Counted from the stretch's first letter, positions 46,374 to 55,219 are shown. The stretch: 64,000 nucleotides of DNA from Pseudomonas bharatica CSV86 (GCF_000319305.2 NZ_AMWJ02000002.1:2060001-2124000); one strand, 5' to 3'. Notes: generated from the sequence alone by a model not told the origin. Numbers and translations are program-made.

Positions 46374-46757
46374 TCACACAGAGGCTATGAAGAACCCTAC
46401 AATCAGGCCAATCCCCACGAACCACACCAGCGAGCGCAGCGCCGCCCAGTCCGCCAGATAGCAAATGATGTAGAGCAACCGGCTGGTGATGAACAACACC
46501 GCCAGCACGTCCTGGGTCACCTGTTCGGCGTTGCCGACGATATCGGCGATCAGCACTGCGGCGATGAACGCCGGCAGCACCTCGAAACTGTTCATCTGCG
46601 CCGCGTTGGCGCGTGCGGGCAGCCCTTCCAGCCCGGAGAGGAAAGTCCGTGGATCATGGTTGTGGCGCAGATTGAAGCCACTGCTGAACTTGGCGATGCT
46701 GGTACAGACGTAAGGCAGCATCAGGGCGATCAGTACGCACCAGAAAGCGACGGTCAT
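46374..46757 (-). CDS. MAPEG-family membrane protein
   Basis: A 127-residue four-helix integral membrane protein. The segment SGLEGLPARANAAQMNSFEVLPAF around residue 40 is the family hallmark (RANxAxxNxxE). Eukaryotic relatives are glutathione S-transferases and leukotriene synthases; bacterial ones are mostly untested. ATG at 46757, with AAGGACCTGAACC upstream. It lies 35 bases downstream of the EamA gene in the same direction. Confidence 0.88.
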   Translation of the reverse strand: MTVAFWCVLIALMLPYVCTSIAKFSSGFNLRHNHDPRTFLSGLEGLPARANAAQMNSFEVLPAFIAAVLIADIVGNAEQVTQDVLAVLFITSRLLYIICYLADWAALRSLVWFVGIGLIVGFFIASV

Positions 46758-46792
46758 GGTTCAGGTCCTTGTCAGAATCGAAAAAAGTGCGC

Positions 46793-47626
46793 TCAGAGCT
46801 TCATCACCAGCATGCCGACCAGCACCAGCGCACAGGCTAAGAGCCTGGGCCCGCCAAAAGGTTCTTTGAGGTAGCGCATGCCCATCAGCACCACGAGGAT
46901 CACGCTGATCTCGCGCAATGCCGCCGCCTCCGCCACCGAGCCCAGATGCATGGCCCACAGCACCAGAGCGTAGCTGAGCAATACGCAGACCCCGACCGCC
47001 AGCCCCAGCTTCCATTGCGTGCGCCAGAACTGCACGAACGGCGCGCGCCGGGCGACGCCGGCAATCAGCGGAAACGGCAGGGAGGAGGCCAGCGTCAACC
47101 ACACCAGGTAATCCAGTGGCTGCGCCCAGCGCCGGATAGCCTGGCCGTCGAGCCAGGTGTAGCTGCCGATGCACAGGCCGATCAGCGCCACCACCGGCAA
47201 CATGCTCCATGGCAGGCGCTCGCCGCCGCCTCCGCGCCAGAGCAGGCAGGCCATGCCACAGGGAATCAGGAGGATGCCGATGACCTGCCGGTTGCTGAGG
47301 TCCTCGCCGCCGAAGAGCAGGGTCAAACCCAGCACCACCAGGGGCGACAGCCCGCGCATCAAGGGGTAGACCAAACCGAGATCGCCCACCCGGTAGGCCT
47401 GGATCAGCAGAAAGCGATAGATCAGTTCGCACAACGCCGAGGCCAGCAACCACGGCCAGATGTCCAGCGGCGGTGGCTGGACGAAACCCACCATGAGCAG
47501 GGCAAACACCAGTGCCACGCTGTCCATGCTGGCGATCACCAGCAAGCGCTCGCCACTGAACTTGACCAGGGTATTCCAGGTTGCATGCAGCAGTGCCGCG
47601 ACGAGCACCAGGGAAGTCGCTACCAC
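46793..47626 (-). CDS. EamA/DMT-superfamily permease
   Basis: A 277-residue protein with ten predicted helices in two EamA repeats (about residues 3-135 and 145-277). It begins VATSLVLVAALLHATWNTLVK, and the second repeat ends VILVVLMGMRYLKEPFGGPR, both typical of the family. The GTG at 47626 is preferred since AAGGA stands nine bases upstream; the ATG at 47662 would add 12 polar residues. Such proteins usually export metabolites or amino acids; substrate unknown. Confidence 0.83.
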   Translation of the reverse strand: MVATSLVLVAALLHATWNTLVKFSGERLLVIASMDSVALVFALLMVGFVQPPPLDIWPWLLASALCELIYRFLLIQAYRVGDLGLVYPLMRGLSPLVVLGLTLLFGGEDLSNRQVIGILLIPCGMACLLWRGGGGERLPWSMLPVVALIGLCIGSYTWLDGQAIRRWAQPLDYLVWLTLASSLPFPLIAGVARRAPFVQFWRTQWKLGLAVGVCVLLSYALVLWAMHLGSVAEAAALREISVILVVLMGMRYLKEPFGGPRLLACALVLVGMLVMKL

Positions 47627-47820
47627 GTCTCGATTCCTTCGCCTTTCACGGACCGGGTCCATTCATCGGACTGCGGAGTTTCAACCAGCCGCAACAAAAC
47701 AGCCAGCACGTTGTCAATCGCGGCATTGAAAAAAACTGTGTCTTGAGGCGATCAAAAAGCCATCAAACCTGTGCCCGATGCAAACGGGCACCGATATCGG
47801 AAGCTGTTACAGGAATCAGG

Positions 47821-49062
47821 ATGCTCGAATTAGTTGCCGCGTTTATCTGCCTCACCACCCTCCTTACCTATGTGAACTACCGCTTCATCGGCCTGCCGCC
47901 GGCCATCGGCGTGATGGTCACCGCCCTGCTGTTCTCCCTGATCCTCCAGGGCCTGAGCCTGATCGGCTTCCCCGGCCTGGAAGAGCGGGTCGAAGGCCTG
48001 ATGAACCAGATCGATTTCAATGACCTGCTGATGCACTGGATGCTGTCGTTCCTGCTGTTCGCCGGCGCCCTGCACGTCAACCTCGCCGACCTGCGCAGCT
48101 ATCGCTGGCCGATCGGCCTGCTGGCCACACTCGGCGTGCTGATCGCCACCGTGGTGATCGGCTACCTGGCCCATTGGGTATTCGCGATGTTCGGCTGGAA
48201 CGTCAGCCTGATCTACTGCCTGCTGTTCGGCGCGCTGATTTCGCCGACCGACCCGATCGCGGTGCTCGGTGCACTGCGTACCGCCAATGCCTCGAAACCC
48301 TTGAAAACCACCATCGTCGGCGAGTCGCTGTTCAACGATGGCACGGCGGTGGTGGTGTTCACCGTATTGCTGGGCATCATCCAGCTCGGCGAAACCCCGA
48401 GCGTCTCCGACACCGCCGTCCTGTTCGCCCGCGAGGCGGTCGGTGGGGTGATCTTCGGCGCAGTCATCGGCTACGCCACCTACCGCATGATCAAAAGCAT
48501 CGAGCAGTACCAGGTGGAAGTGATGCTGACCCTGGCCCTGGTCATCGGTGGCTCGGCGATGTGCTACGAACTGCACGTGTCGGCGCCGATCGCCATGGTC
48601 GTAGCCGGCCTGATCATCGGCAACCTGGGGCGCAACCTGGCGATGAACGACATGACCCGTCGCTACATGGACGGTTTCTGGGAGCTGATCGACGACATGC
48701 TCAACGCCCTGCTGTTCGCCCTGATCGGCCTGGAGCTGTTGCTGCTGCCGTTCAACTGGCTGCACCTGGCGGCGGGCGGCGTGCTGGCGGTAGCGGTGCT
48801 GGCTTCGCGGCTGCTGACCGTGGCGCCAGCCATCGTCCTGCTGCGGCGCTGGCGCAGCGTGCCGAAAGGCACAATCCGGGTGCTGACCTGGGGTGGCTTG
48901 CGCGGGGGCGTGTCGGTGGCCCTGGCGCTGTCGCTGCCGGTGGGCGAGGAACGGGACCTGTTGCTGTCGATCACCTATATCGTGGTGCTGTCGTCGATCC
49001 TGGTGCAGGGGTTGACGGTGGGCCGGGTCGTGAAGGGTGTCAGCGAGCAATCTGCATCCTGA
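47821..49062 (+). CDS. Na+/H+ antiporter, CPA1/NhaP type
   Basis: A 413-residue protein with about 12-13 helices. The family ion-binding segment ALISPTDPIAVLGALRTA is near residue 140, GESLFNDGTAVVVF near 165, and the C-terminal WGGLRGGVSVALALSLP near 360. It would exchange sodium (or potassium) for protons across the inner membrane for pH and salt homeostasis. The start at 47821 (MLELVAAFICL) follows AGGAATCAGG; the long upstream open frame is a shadow of the divergent EamA gene. Confidence 0.92.
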   Translation: MLELVAAFICLTTLLTYVNYRFIGLPPAIGVMVTALLFSLILQGLSLIGFPGLEERVEGLMNQIDFNDLLMHWMLSFLLFAGALHVNLADLRSYRWPIGLLATLGVLIATVVIGYLAHWVFAMFGWNVSLIYCLLFGALISPTDPIAVLGALRTANASKPLKTTIVGESLFNDGTAVVVFTVLLGIIQLGETPSVSDTAVLFAREAVGGVIFGAVIGYATYRMIKSIEQYQVEVMLTLALVIGGSAMCYELHVSAPIAMVVAGLIIGNLGRNLAMNDMTRRYMDGFWELIDDMLNALLFALIGLELLLLPFNWLHLAAGGVLAVAVLASRLLTVAPAIVLLRRWRSVPKGTIRVLTWGGLRGGVSVALALSLPVGEERDLLLSITYIVVLSSILVQGLTVGRVVKGVSEQSAS

Positions 49063-49070
49063 TAGACCGC

Positions 49071-49167
49071 TATCGCTGCGGTGCGGCGGTCCGACAAGCC
49101 AGCTCCCACGGGGTCCGAGTCGCTGCAGAACCCTGTGGGAGCTGGCTTGCCAGCGATAAGGCCCTCA
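49071..49167. repeat. REP pair with a chimeric left arm, copy 8
   Basis: The left arm reads TATCGCTGCGGTGCGGCGGT then CCGACAAGCCAGCTCCCAC, the complement of the chimeric arm in copy 6. The right arm is the normal GTGGGAGCTGGCTTGCCAGC family. It lies between convergent genes (antiporter and thioesterase). Confidence 0.88.
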
Positions 49168-49173
49168 CATCAG

Positions 49174-49575
49174 TCACTCAACGGCGCTGTCCGGAAACTG
49201 GTCCTGGATGTACTTGATCTCGGTCCGCCCATGGGGCGCCGGCAAGCCGTCCTCGCCCAGGTTGACGAAAACCATCTTGTCCACGGTGAGGATCGCCTTG
49301 CGGGTGATCTTGTTGCGCACCTCGCACTTCAAGGTGATGGAAGTGCGCCCGAACTCGGTGGCGGTAATGCCCAGCTCGATGATGTCTCCCTGGCGCGAGG
49401 CGCTGACGAAGTTGATCTCGGAGATGTACTTGGTCACCACACGCTGGTTGCCCAGCTGGACGATCGCGTAGATCGCCGCCTCTTCGTCGATCCAGCGCAG
49501 CAGGCTGCCGCCGAACAGGGTGCCATTGGGGTTGAGGTCTTCGGGTTTTACCCACTTGCGGGTGTGGAAATTCAT
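49174..49575 (-). CDS. Acyl-CoA thioesterase, hot-dog fold (YciA-like)
   Basis: A 133-residue single hot-dog-domain protein. The active-site segment NPNGTLFGGSLLRWIDEEAA near residue 17 and ISEINFVSASRQGDIIEL near residue 50 are characteristic. It hydrolyses acyl-CoA to free acid and CoA in the cytoplasm, typically as a hexamer; chain-length preference cannot be read. The ATG at 49575 has TAGGAGCACGC upstream, so the ten extra upstream codons are not used. Confidence 0.9.
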   Translation of the reverse strand: MNFHTRKWVKPEDLNPNGTLFGGSLLRWIDEEAAIYAIVQLGNQRVVTKYISEINFVSASRQGDIIELGITATEFGRTSITLKCEVRNKITRKAILTVDKMVFVNLGEDGLPAPHGRTEIKYIQDQFPDSAVE

Positions 49576-49716
49576 GCGTGCTCCTAAAACGGCCTGGCAT
49601 GTCAAGAATGGGCCTTGGCGGCCCCTCCCCTACATCCTAGACCCATTTGCCTGCCGCTTGGCCATGACCTTTGTAGGCCAATTGTCCGTCACCGGTCGCA
49701 CGCGCCGCTTTTGTCC

Positions 49717-49745
49717 TTGGGCCGACACGAAACCCCGGCTATAAT
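49717..49745 (+). promoter_or_regulatory. Probable sigma70 promoter of the ahcY operon
   Basis: A perfect TATAAT at 49740-49745 with a weak -35 (TTGGGC, 49717-49722) at a 17-base distance. Transcription starting near 49752 would place the SAH riboswitch in the leader. The stretch 49576-49716 before it shows no gene. Confidence 0.6.
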
Positions 49746-49794
49746 CCCCGCGTTTTATCCGGTGGCGATCCTCTGCGGTCGTCGCTCCCGCCAC

Positions 49795-49895
49795 CCGACC
49801 GAGGGGCGCTGCAGCAGGTTCGCTCCTGTCAGGCTCGGTCGGGGCGTTGTCCGCAGGCAGCCTTGCGGACTCTCAACGCACAACGGCGCCCATTC
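49795..49895 (+). ncRNA. S-adenosylhomocysteine (SAH) riboswitch in the ahcY leader
   Basis: The leader carries the conserved SAH-riboswitch elements in order: CCGACCGAGGGGCGCTGCAG at 49795, CAGGCTCGGTCGGGGC at about 49830, and AACGGCGCCCA at 49882. The CCGA/TCGG segments form P1-P2 stems and AACGGCGCC gives the pseudoknot strand. This class binds SAH and switches on ahcY and other methyl-cycle genes. Downstream, a perfect hairpin CCATTCG/CGAATGG directly abuts the GGAGG ribosome site of ahcY and may be the expression platform. The transcript continues to metF. Confidence 0.9.
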
Positions 49896-49919
49896 GCACA
49901 CTACGAATGGAGGCTCTCG

Positions 49920-51329
49920 ATGAGCGCTGTAAACACGCCTGCAGGTTTTAACGATTACAAGGTCGCCGACATTTCCCTGGCGGCCTGGGGCCGTCGCGAA
50001 GTCATCATCGCCGAATCGGAAATGCCCGCGCTGATGGGCCTGCGCCGCAAGTACCAGGAAGAGCAACCGCTCAAGGGCGCGAAAATCCTCGGCTGCATCC
50101 ACATGACCATCCAGACCGCCGTGCTGATCGAAACCCTGGTTGCCCTGGGTGCCGAAGTGCGCTGGTCGTCCTGCAACATCTTCTCCACCCAGGACCAGGC
50201 CGCTGCCGCCATTGCCGCCGCCGGTATCCCGGTATTCGCCTGGAAAGGTGAAACCGAGCAGGAGTACGAGTGGTGCATCGAGCAGACCATCCTCAAGGAC
50301 GGTCAGCCATGGGACGCCAACATGATCCTCGACGACGGCGGCGACCTGACCGAGATCCTGCACAAGAAATACCCGGCGATGCTGGACCGGATCCACGGCA
50401 TCACCGAAGAGACCACCACCGGCGTGCACCGCCTGCTGGACATGCTGGCCAAGGGCGAGCTGAAGGTCCCGGCGATCAACGTCAACGACTCGGTCACCAA
50501 GAGCAAGAACGACAACAAGTACGGCTGCCGTCATAGCCTGAACGATGCCATCAAGCGCGGCACCGACCACTTGCTGTCCGGCAAGCAGGCCCTGGTGATC
50601 GGCTACGGCGACGTGGGCAAGGGCTCGGCCCAGTCGCTGCGCCAGGAAGGCATGATCGTCAAGGTCACCGAAGTCGACCCGATCTGCGCCATGCAGGCCT
50701 GCATGGACGGTTTCGAAGTGGTCTCGCCGTTCAAGAACGGTATCAACGACGGCACCGAAGCCAGCATCGACGCCGCCCTGCTGGGCAAGATCGACCTGAT
50801 CGTGACCACCACCGGCAACGTCAACGTCTGCGATGCCAACATGCTCAAAGCGCTGAAGAAACGCGCCGTGGTCTGCAACATCGGTCACTTCGACAACGAG
50901 ATCGACACTGCCTTCATGCGCAAGAACTGGGCATGGGAAGAGGTCAAGCCGCAGGTCCACAAGATCCACCGTACCGGTCACGGTGACTTCGATCCGCAGA
51001 ACGATGACTACCTGATCCTGCTGGCTGAAGGCCGCCTGGTGAACCTGGGCAACGCCACCGGTCACCCTAGCCGGATCATGGACGGTTCCTTCGCCAACCA
51101 GGTGCTGGCACAGATCTTCCTGTTCGCGCAGAAGTTCGCCGACCTGAGCGCCGAGAAGAAGGCCGAGCGCCTGACCGTCGAAGTACTGCCGAAGAAACTC
51201 GACGAAGAAGTGGCCCTGGAAATGGTGCGCGGCTTCGGCGGCGTGATCACCCAGCTGACCCCGAAACAGGCCGAGTACATCGGCGTGGCCGTCGAAGGTC
51301 CGTTCAAGCCTCACGCCTACCGCTACTAA
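49920..51329 (+). CDS. ahcY: S-adenosylhomocysteine hydrolase
   Basis: A 469-residue enzyme, the longer bacterial form with a roughly 40-residue insert. It has CNIFSTQDQAAAAIAAAGIP near residue 85, the NAD loop GYGDVGKGSAQSLRQEGM near residue 228, and ends with PFKPHAYRY. It hydrolyses SAH to homocysteine and adenosine, relieving product inhibition of methyltransferases. Start ATG 49920 follows GGAGG. It is the direct target of the SAH riboswitch; metF follows after 108 bases. Confidence 0.97.
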   Translation: MSAVNTPAGFNDYKVADISLAAWGRREVIIAESEMPALMGLRRKYQEEQPLKGAKILGCIHMTIQTAVLIETLVALGAEVRWSSCNIFSTQDQAAAAIAAAGIPVFAWKGETEQEYEWCIEQTILKDGQPWDANMILDDGGDLTEILHKKYPAMLDRIHGITEETTTGVHRLLDMLAKGELKVPAINVNDSVTKSKNDNKYGCRHSLNDAIKRGTDHLLSGKQALVIGYGDVGKGSAQSLRQEGMIVKVTEVDPICAMQACMDGFEVVSPFKNGINDGTEASIDAALLGKIDLIVTTTGNVNVCDANMLKALKKRAVVCNIGHFDNEIDTAFMRKNWAWEEVKPQVHKIHRTGHGDFDPQNDDYLILLAEGRLVNLGNATGHPSRIMDGSFANQVLAQIFLFAQKFADLSAEKKAERLTVEVLPKKLDEEVALEMVRGFGGVITQLTPKQAEYIGVAVEGPFKPHAYRY

Positions 51330-51333
51330 CAGC

Positions 51334-51423
51334 AGCTGCAAGCGGCGGGCAGCAAGGTCAGGCAGAAGCGGTTCGCGCCGCTCCTGCCTTGTTCTTGCCG
51401 CCTGCCGCTTGAGGCTTGCGGCT
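51334..51423. repeat. Long imperfect inverted repeat between ahcY and metF
   Basis: Arms of about 38 bases (GCAAGCGGCGGGCAGCAAGG onward against CCTGCCTTGTTCTTGCCGCC onward) close on a TTCG loop. The sequence is of the GCTGCAAGCGGCAAGC kind often found near Pseudomonas gene ends and unlike the REP family. There is no T run, so read-through into metF is expected; it could lower metF level or protect the ahcY message. Confidence 0.75.
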
Positions 51424-51437
51424 GAAAGGAACGTCAA

Positions 51438-52283
51438 ATGACTCAGGAACGCCGTTACAGCTTCGAGTTCTTCCCGACCAAGACCGACGCTGGACATGAA
51501 AAACTGCTCGCCACCGCTCGTACGCTGGCCAGCTACAACCCGGACTTCTTCTCCTGCACCTACGGGGCCGGCGGTTCGACACGCGACCGCACCCTGAACA
51601 CCGTGCTGCAACTGGAAAGCGAAGTGAAGGTCCCTGCCGCACCGCACCTGTCCTGTGTCGGCGACAGCAAGGCAGAACTGCGCGCCCTGCTGGCGCAGTA
51701 CAAGGCAGCCGGGATCAAGCGCATCGTCGCCCTGCGTGGCGACCTGCCGTCCGGCATGGGCATGGCCAGCGGTGAGTTGCGCTACGCCAACGAGCTGGTG
51801 GAGTTCATCCGCGAAGAAACCGCCGACCAGTTCCATATCGAAATTGCCGCCTATCCGGAGATGCACCCGCAGGCCCGCAACTTCGAGGACGATCTGGCGA
51901 ACTTCGTGCGCAAGGCCAAGGCCGGTGCCGACAGCGCCATCACCCAGTACTTCTTCAACGCCGAGAGCTACTTCTACTTCGTCGAGCGCGTGCAGAAGCT
52001 GGGAGTGAACATTCCCGTAGTACCGGGCATCATGCCGATCACCAACTACAGCAAGCTGGCGCGCTTCTCCGACGCCTGCGGCGCCGAGATCCCGCGCTGG
52101 ATCCGCAAGCAACTGGAAGCCTACGGCGACGACGTCAAGAGCATCCAGGCCTTCGGCGAAGAGGTCATCACCCAGATGTGCGAGCAACTGCTGCAAGGCG
52201 GCGCACCGGGCCTGCACTTCTACACCCTTAACCAGGCCGAACCGAGCCTGGCGATCTGGAACAACCTCAAGCTGCCGCGTTGA
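51438..52283 (+). CDS. metF: Methylenetetrahydrofolate reductase
   Basis: A 281-residue FAD-dependent TIM-barrel enzyme. It begins RRYSFEFFPTKTDAGHEKLL (Glu of FEFFP is catalytic), then FSCTYGAGGSTRDRT, HLSCVGDS and VALRGDLPSGMGM. It reduces 5,10-methylene- to 5-methyl-tetrahydrofolate, giving the methyl group for methionine synthesis. AAGGAACGTCAA precedes the ATG. It is probably the second gene of the SAH-riboswitch transcript. Confidence 0.96.
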   Translation: MTQERRYSFEFFPTKTDAGHEKLLATARTLASYNPDFFSCTYGAGGSTRDRTLNTVLQLESEVKVPAAPHLSCVGDSKAELRALLAQYKAAGIKRIVALRGDLPSGMGMASGELRYANELVEFIREETADQFHIEIAAYPEMHPQARNFEDDLANFVRKAKAGADSAITQYFFNAESYFYFVERVQKLGVNIPVVPGIMPITNYSKLARFSDACGAEIPRWIRKQLEAYGDDVKSIQAFGEEVITQMCEQLLQGGAPGLHFYTLNQAEPSLAIWNNLKLPR

Positions 52284-52290
52284 TCCAGAT

Positions 52291-52331
52291 GGCGATGGTG
52301 CCCCTGCGTTGTGGCACCATCGCCTTCTTTT
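52291..52331 (+). terminator. Intrinsic terminator of metF
   Basis: A perfect 12-base-pair stem, GGCGATGGTGCC / GGCACCATCGCC, with a ten-base loop and a TTCTTTT tail, eight bases after the metF stop. Confidence 0.85.
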
Positions 52332-52353
52332 CGCCCCACCGATCCGCCCGCCT

Positions 52354-53139
52354 ATGCCCAGATTCGTCCGCCTGCTGACCGCCCTGCTGCTGAGCTGCAT
52401 GAGCCTGCTGGCTCGTGCCGAACAGTTGCGCATCGTCACCGACCCCTGGGCGCCCTACGTCTACGAGGAAAACGGCGAGACCAAGGGCATCGACTACGAA
52501 GTTACCGCCGAGGTATTCCGGCGCCTGGGAGTGGATGTGCGCTGGGAGTTCATGCCATGGAAGCGCTGCATGCTGATGGTCGACCAGGGCCTGGCCGACG
52601 GCGTGATCGACATTTTCCAGAATGAACTGCGCCGCAGCCAGTTGTACTACCCCAGCGAGCCGCTGTCGGTCGTCGAGTTCGTGCTGTTCCAGGCCAATGA
52701 CCGGCCACACGCCGTCACCTCGCTGGAAGATCTTCAGGACCTGACCGTCGGCACCTCCGCTGGCTACGACTATGGCGCCGAATTCCTGCAGTCGCCGCTG
52801 TTTCGGCGCGAAGCGGCACCGACCCAGGAAGCCAACTTCGGCAAGCTGCTGCGCGGCCGCATCGACCTGCTGATCACCGACCGCCGCGTCGGTCGCTACA
52901 TGCTCGCGCAATTGGGCCTGCAGGACCGGATCAGCGAGCTGCCGCTGGTCGTCAGCCGGCAGAAACAGTACCTGGCGGTGCGTCGCAACGCCGGCATGGA
53001 CCTGCTGACCCAGCGCTTCGCCGCCGAGTTGAGGCGTTTCAAGCAAGAACCGGCCTATGCCGAACTGCAGGCGCGCTATGGTCATGTAATAACGGCAAAT
53101 ACAGAAACCGTTGAGCAGCAGGAACGCAGCACTCCCTGA
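52354..53139 (+). CDS. Periplasmic substrate-binding protein, amino-acid type (SBP_bac_3)
   Basis: A 261-residue protein with a signal peptide (MPRFVRLLTALLLSCMSLLARA) followed by EQLRIVTDPWAPYVYEENGE and GIDYEVTAEVFRRLGVDVRW. It is distantly similar in layout to the binding protein at 28.8 kb; both are orphans without an adjacent permease. Ligand unknown. ATG 52354 gives a good signal sequence, though no clear ribosome site precedes it; the GTG at 52309 would add a non-homologous 15 residues and overlap the terminator. Confidence 0.83.
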   Translation: MPRFVRLLTALLLSCMSLLARAEQLRIVTDPWAPYVYEENGETKGIDYEVTAEVFRRLGVDVRWEFMPWKRCMLMVDQGLADGVIDIFQNELRRSQLYYPSEPLSVVEFVLFQANDRPHAVTSLEDLQDLTVGTSAGYDYGAEFLQSPLFRREAAPTQEANFGKLLRGRIDLLITDRRVGRYMLAQLGLQDRISELPLVVSRQKQYLAVRRNAGMDLLTQRFAAELRRFKQEPAYAELQARYGHVITANTETVEQQERSTP

Positions 53140-53148
53140 TTGCTCTGT

Positions 53149-53154
53149 TATACT
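53149..53154 (+). promoter_or_regulatory. Possible -10 box of rhlE2
   Basis: TATACT ten bases after the binding-protein stop; no -35 hexamer of quality is seen at 16-18 bases. If used, the message would have a GC-rich leader of about 165 bases, a common trait of cold-responsive helicase genes. Confidence 0.3.
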
Positions 53155-53326
53155 CGGGCCTTTCCGCCAGGCTTACGCCCGGACGCCGGCCCTGTAGAAC
53201 GCATCCCGACCCCCGGATGCACAGGCAGACCAGCAGGACCGGACGCGACAGCATCGCCCTCGATGCCCTTCGCGCCAGGCAAGATTTCTCCATCAGGGCA
53301 CAGCCCCCACTAGAACAGGATTTCTC

Positions 53327-55219
53327 ATGTCCTTTGCATCCCTCGGTCTCTCCGAGGCTCTAGTCCGCGCTATCGAGGCGGCGGGCTACACCCAGCCTAC
53401 TCCGGTGCAACAGCGGGCCATTCCCGCCGTGTTGCAAGGTCGCGACCTGATGGTCGCGGCACAGACAGGTACTGGTAAAACCGGCGGCTTCGCCCTGCCG
53501 ATCCTGGAACGCCTGTTCCCCGGTGGTCATCCGGACAAGTCCCAGCGCCATGGCCCGCGCCAGCCACGGGTACTGGTCCTGACGCCAACCCGCGAACTGG
53601 CCGCCCAGGTCCACGACAGCTTCAAGATCTACGCCCGCGACCTGAAATTCGTCAGCGCCTGCATCTTCGGTGGCGTCGGCATGAATCCGCAGGTGCAGGC
53701 CATGGCCCGTGGCGTCGATGTCCTCGTCGCCTGCCCGGGTCGCCTGCTCGACCTGGCCGGCCAGGGCAGTGTCGATCTCAGCCATGTCGAGATCCTGGTC
53801 CTGGACGAAGCCGACCGCATGCTCGATATGGGCTTCATCCACGATGTGAAGAAGGTCCTCGCCCGCCTCCCGGCCAAGCGCCAGAACCTGCTGTTCTCGG
53901 CGACCTTCTCCAAGGACATCACCGATCTTGCCGACAAGCTGCTGCATAACCCGGAACGCATCGAAGTCACGCCGCCGAACACCACGGTCGAGCGTATCGA
54001 ACAGCGCGTGTTCCGCCTGCCGGCCAGCCACAAGCGCGCCCTGCTGGCGCACCTGATCACCGCCGGCGCGTGGGAACAGGTGCTGGTCTTCACCCGCACC
54101 AAGCACGGCGCCAACCGCCTGGCCGAATACCTGGAAAAGCACGGCCTGACCGCTGCCGCGATCCACGGCAACAAGAGCCAGAACGCTCGCACCAAGGCCC
54201 TGGCCGACTTCAAGTCGGGCGCCGTGCGGATCATGGTCGCCACCGATATCGCCGCCCGCGGCCTGGATATCGACCAGTTGCCTCACGTGGTCAACTTCGA
54301 ACTGCCCAACGTCGAGGAAGACTACGTCCACCGTATCGGCCGTACCGGTCGTGCGGGCCGCTCCGGCGAGGCCATCTCGCTGGTTGCGCCGGATGAGGAG
54401 AAACTGCTCAAGAGCATTGAGCGCGTCACTCGCCAGAAGATCCCGGATGGCGACCTGATGGGCTTCGACTTCGCCGCGGTCGAGGCCGAGAAGCCGGAAG
54501 TGCGCGAACCGCGTCCGCAGAACAACCCGCGCCGTGGCCAGCGTGCCGACGGCAGCAATGCCGGTGGCCGCAAGGACAAGGGCAAGGACAAGGGCAAAGA
54601 GAAAGACAGCAACAAGGACGCCCGGCAGTCCGCTGACAAACCTGCGGAGAAGGCTGCCGGTGGCCGCCAGGAACCGCGCAAGCAACGGGACCGCAAGCCG
54701 CGCCAGCAGCAGAACGCCGCGCAAGGCGCGCCGGTCGTTCCAGCCGATCGTGATCCGGAAGAGTTCCTGGACGACGACGTGGACAACTTCGGCAACCGCG
54801 CCGACTACGTCAGCCCGTACCAGAACAAGGGCGGCCAGGGCCGCAATCGTCGTCCGGGTGGTCAGGGCGGTGCCGGCAACGGTGGCGGCCAGGCTCGTGG
54901 TGGTCAGCCGCGCAGCAATGGCGGTGGCGGTGCCAATGGCGAGAAGCGTGGTGGTTCGCGCAATGGTGGCGGTGCCGGCGGTCGTGATGGCCGGGCGCGT
55001 CGCGATGGCGGCAGCAACAACCGCAACCGCCGCCCGGCCCGCGACGACCGGCAGGAGCCGGCAGTGCGCAGCCCGCGTGAAGGCCAGCCGCAGCAGAACC
55101 AGCCGAAGATCATGCACAAGGAATCGAAGATCGATCGTTTCCCGTCCATGGAACAGCTGGAGCAACTGCCAAGCCGTCCTCGGGGTGAAAAACCGGCGCT
55201 GCTGACCCGCAATCGCTGA
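53327..55219 (+). CDS. rhlE2: DEAD-box RNA helicase RhlE2 with a long RGG-rich tail
   Basis: A 630-residue helicase. Residues 1-380 form the core: Q motif, AQTGTGKTGGF near residue 45, PTRELAAQV, LDEADRMLDMGF near 161, SATFS, and HRIGRTGRAGRSGE near 337. Residues about 385-630 form a tail rich in Lys/Asp, then Gly/Arg/Asn (KDKGKDKGKEKD, GGQGRNRRPGGQGG), ending in a short conserved-looking IDRFPSMEQLEQLPSRPRG. P. aeruginosa RhlE2 lies in the same neighbourhood; there the tail is known to bind RNA and promote RNase E interaction. Likely roles are RNA turnover and cold growth. Confidence 0.9.
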   Translation: MSFASLGLSEALVRAIEAAGYTQPTPVQQRAIPAVLQGRDLMVAAQTGTGKTGGFALPILERLFPGGHPDKSQRHGPRQPRVLVLTPTRELAAQVHDSFKIYARDLKFVSACIFGGVGMNPQVQAMARGVDVLVACPGRLLDLAGQGSVDLSHVEILVLDEADRMLDMGFIHDVKKVLARLPAKRQNLLFSATFSKDITDLADKLLHNPERIEVTPPNTTVERIEQRVFRLPASHKRALLAHLITAGAWEQVLVFTRTKHGANRLAEYLEKHGLTAAAIHGNKSQNARTKALADFKSGAVRIMVATDIAARGLDIDQLPHVVNFELPNVEEDYVHRIGRTGRAGRSGEAISLVAPDEEKLLKSIERVTRQKIPDGDLMGFDFAAVEAEKPEVREPRPQNNPRRGQRADGSNAGGRKDKGKDKGKEKDSNKDARQSADKPAEKAAGGRQEPRKQRDRKPRQQQNAAQGAPVVPADRDPEEFLDDDVDNFGNRADYVSPYQNKGGQGRNRRPGGQGGAGNGGGQARGGQPRSNGGGGANGEKRGGSRNGGGAGGRDGRARRDGGSNNRNRRPARDDRQEPAVRSPREGQPQQNQPKIMHKESKIDRFPSMEQLEQLPSRPRGEKPALLTRNR

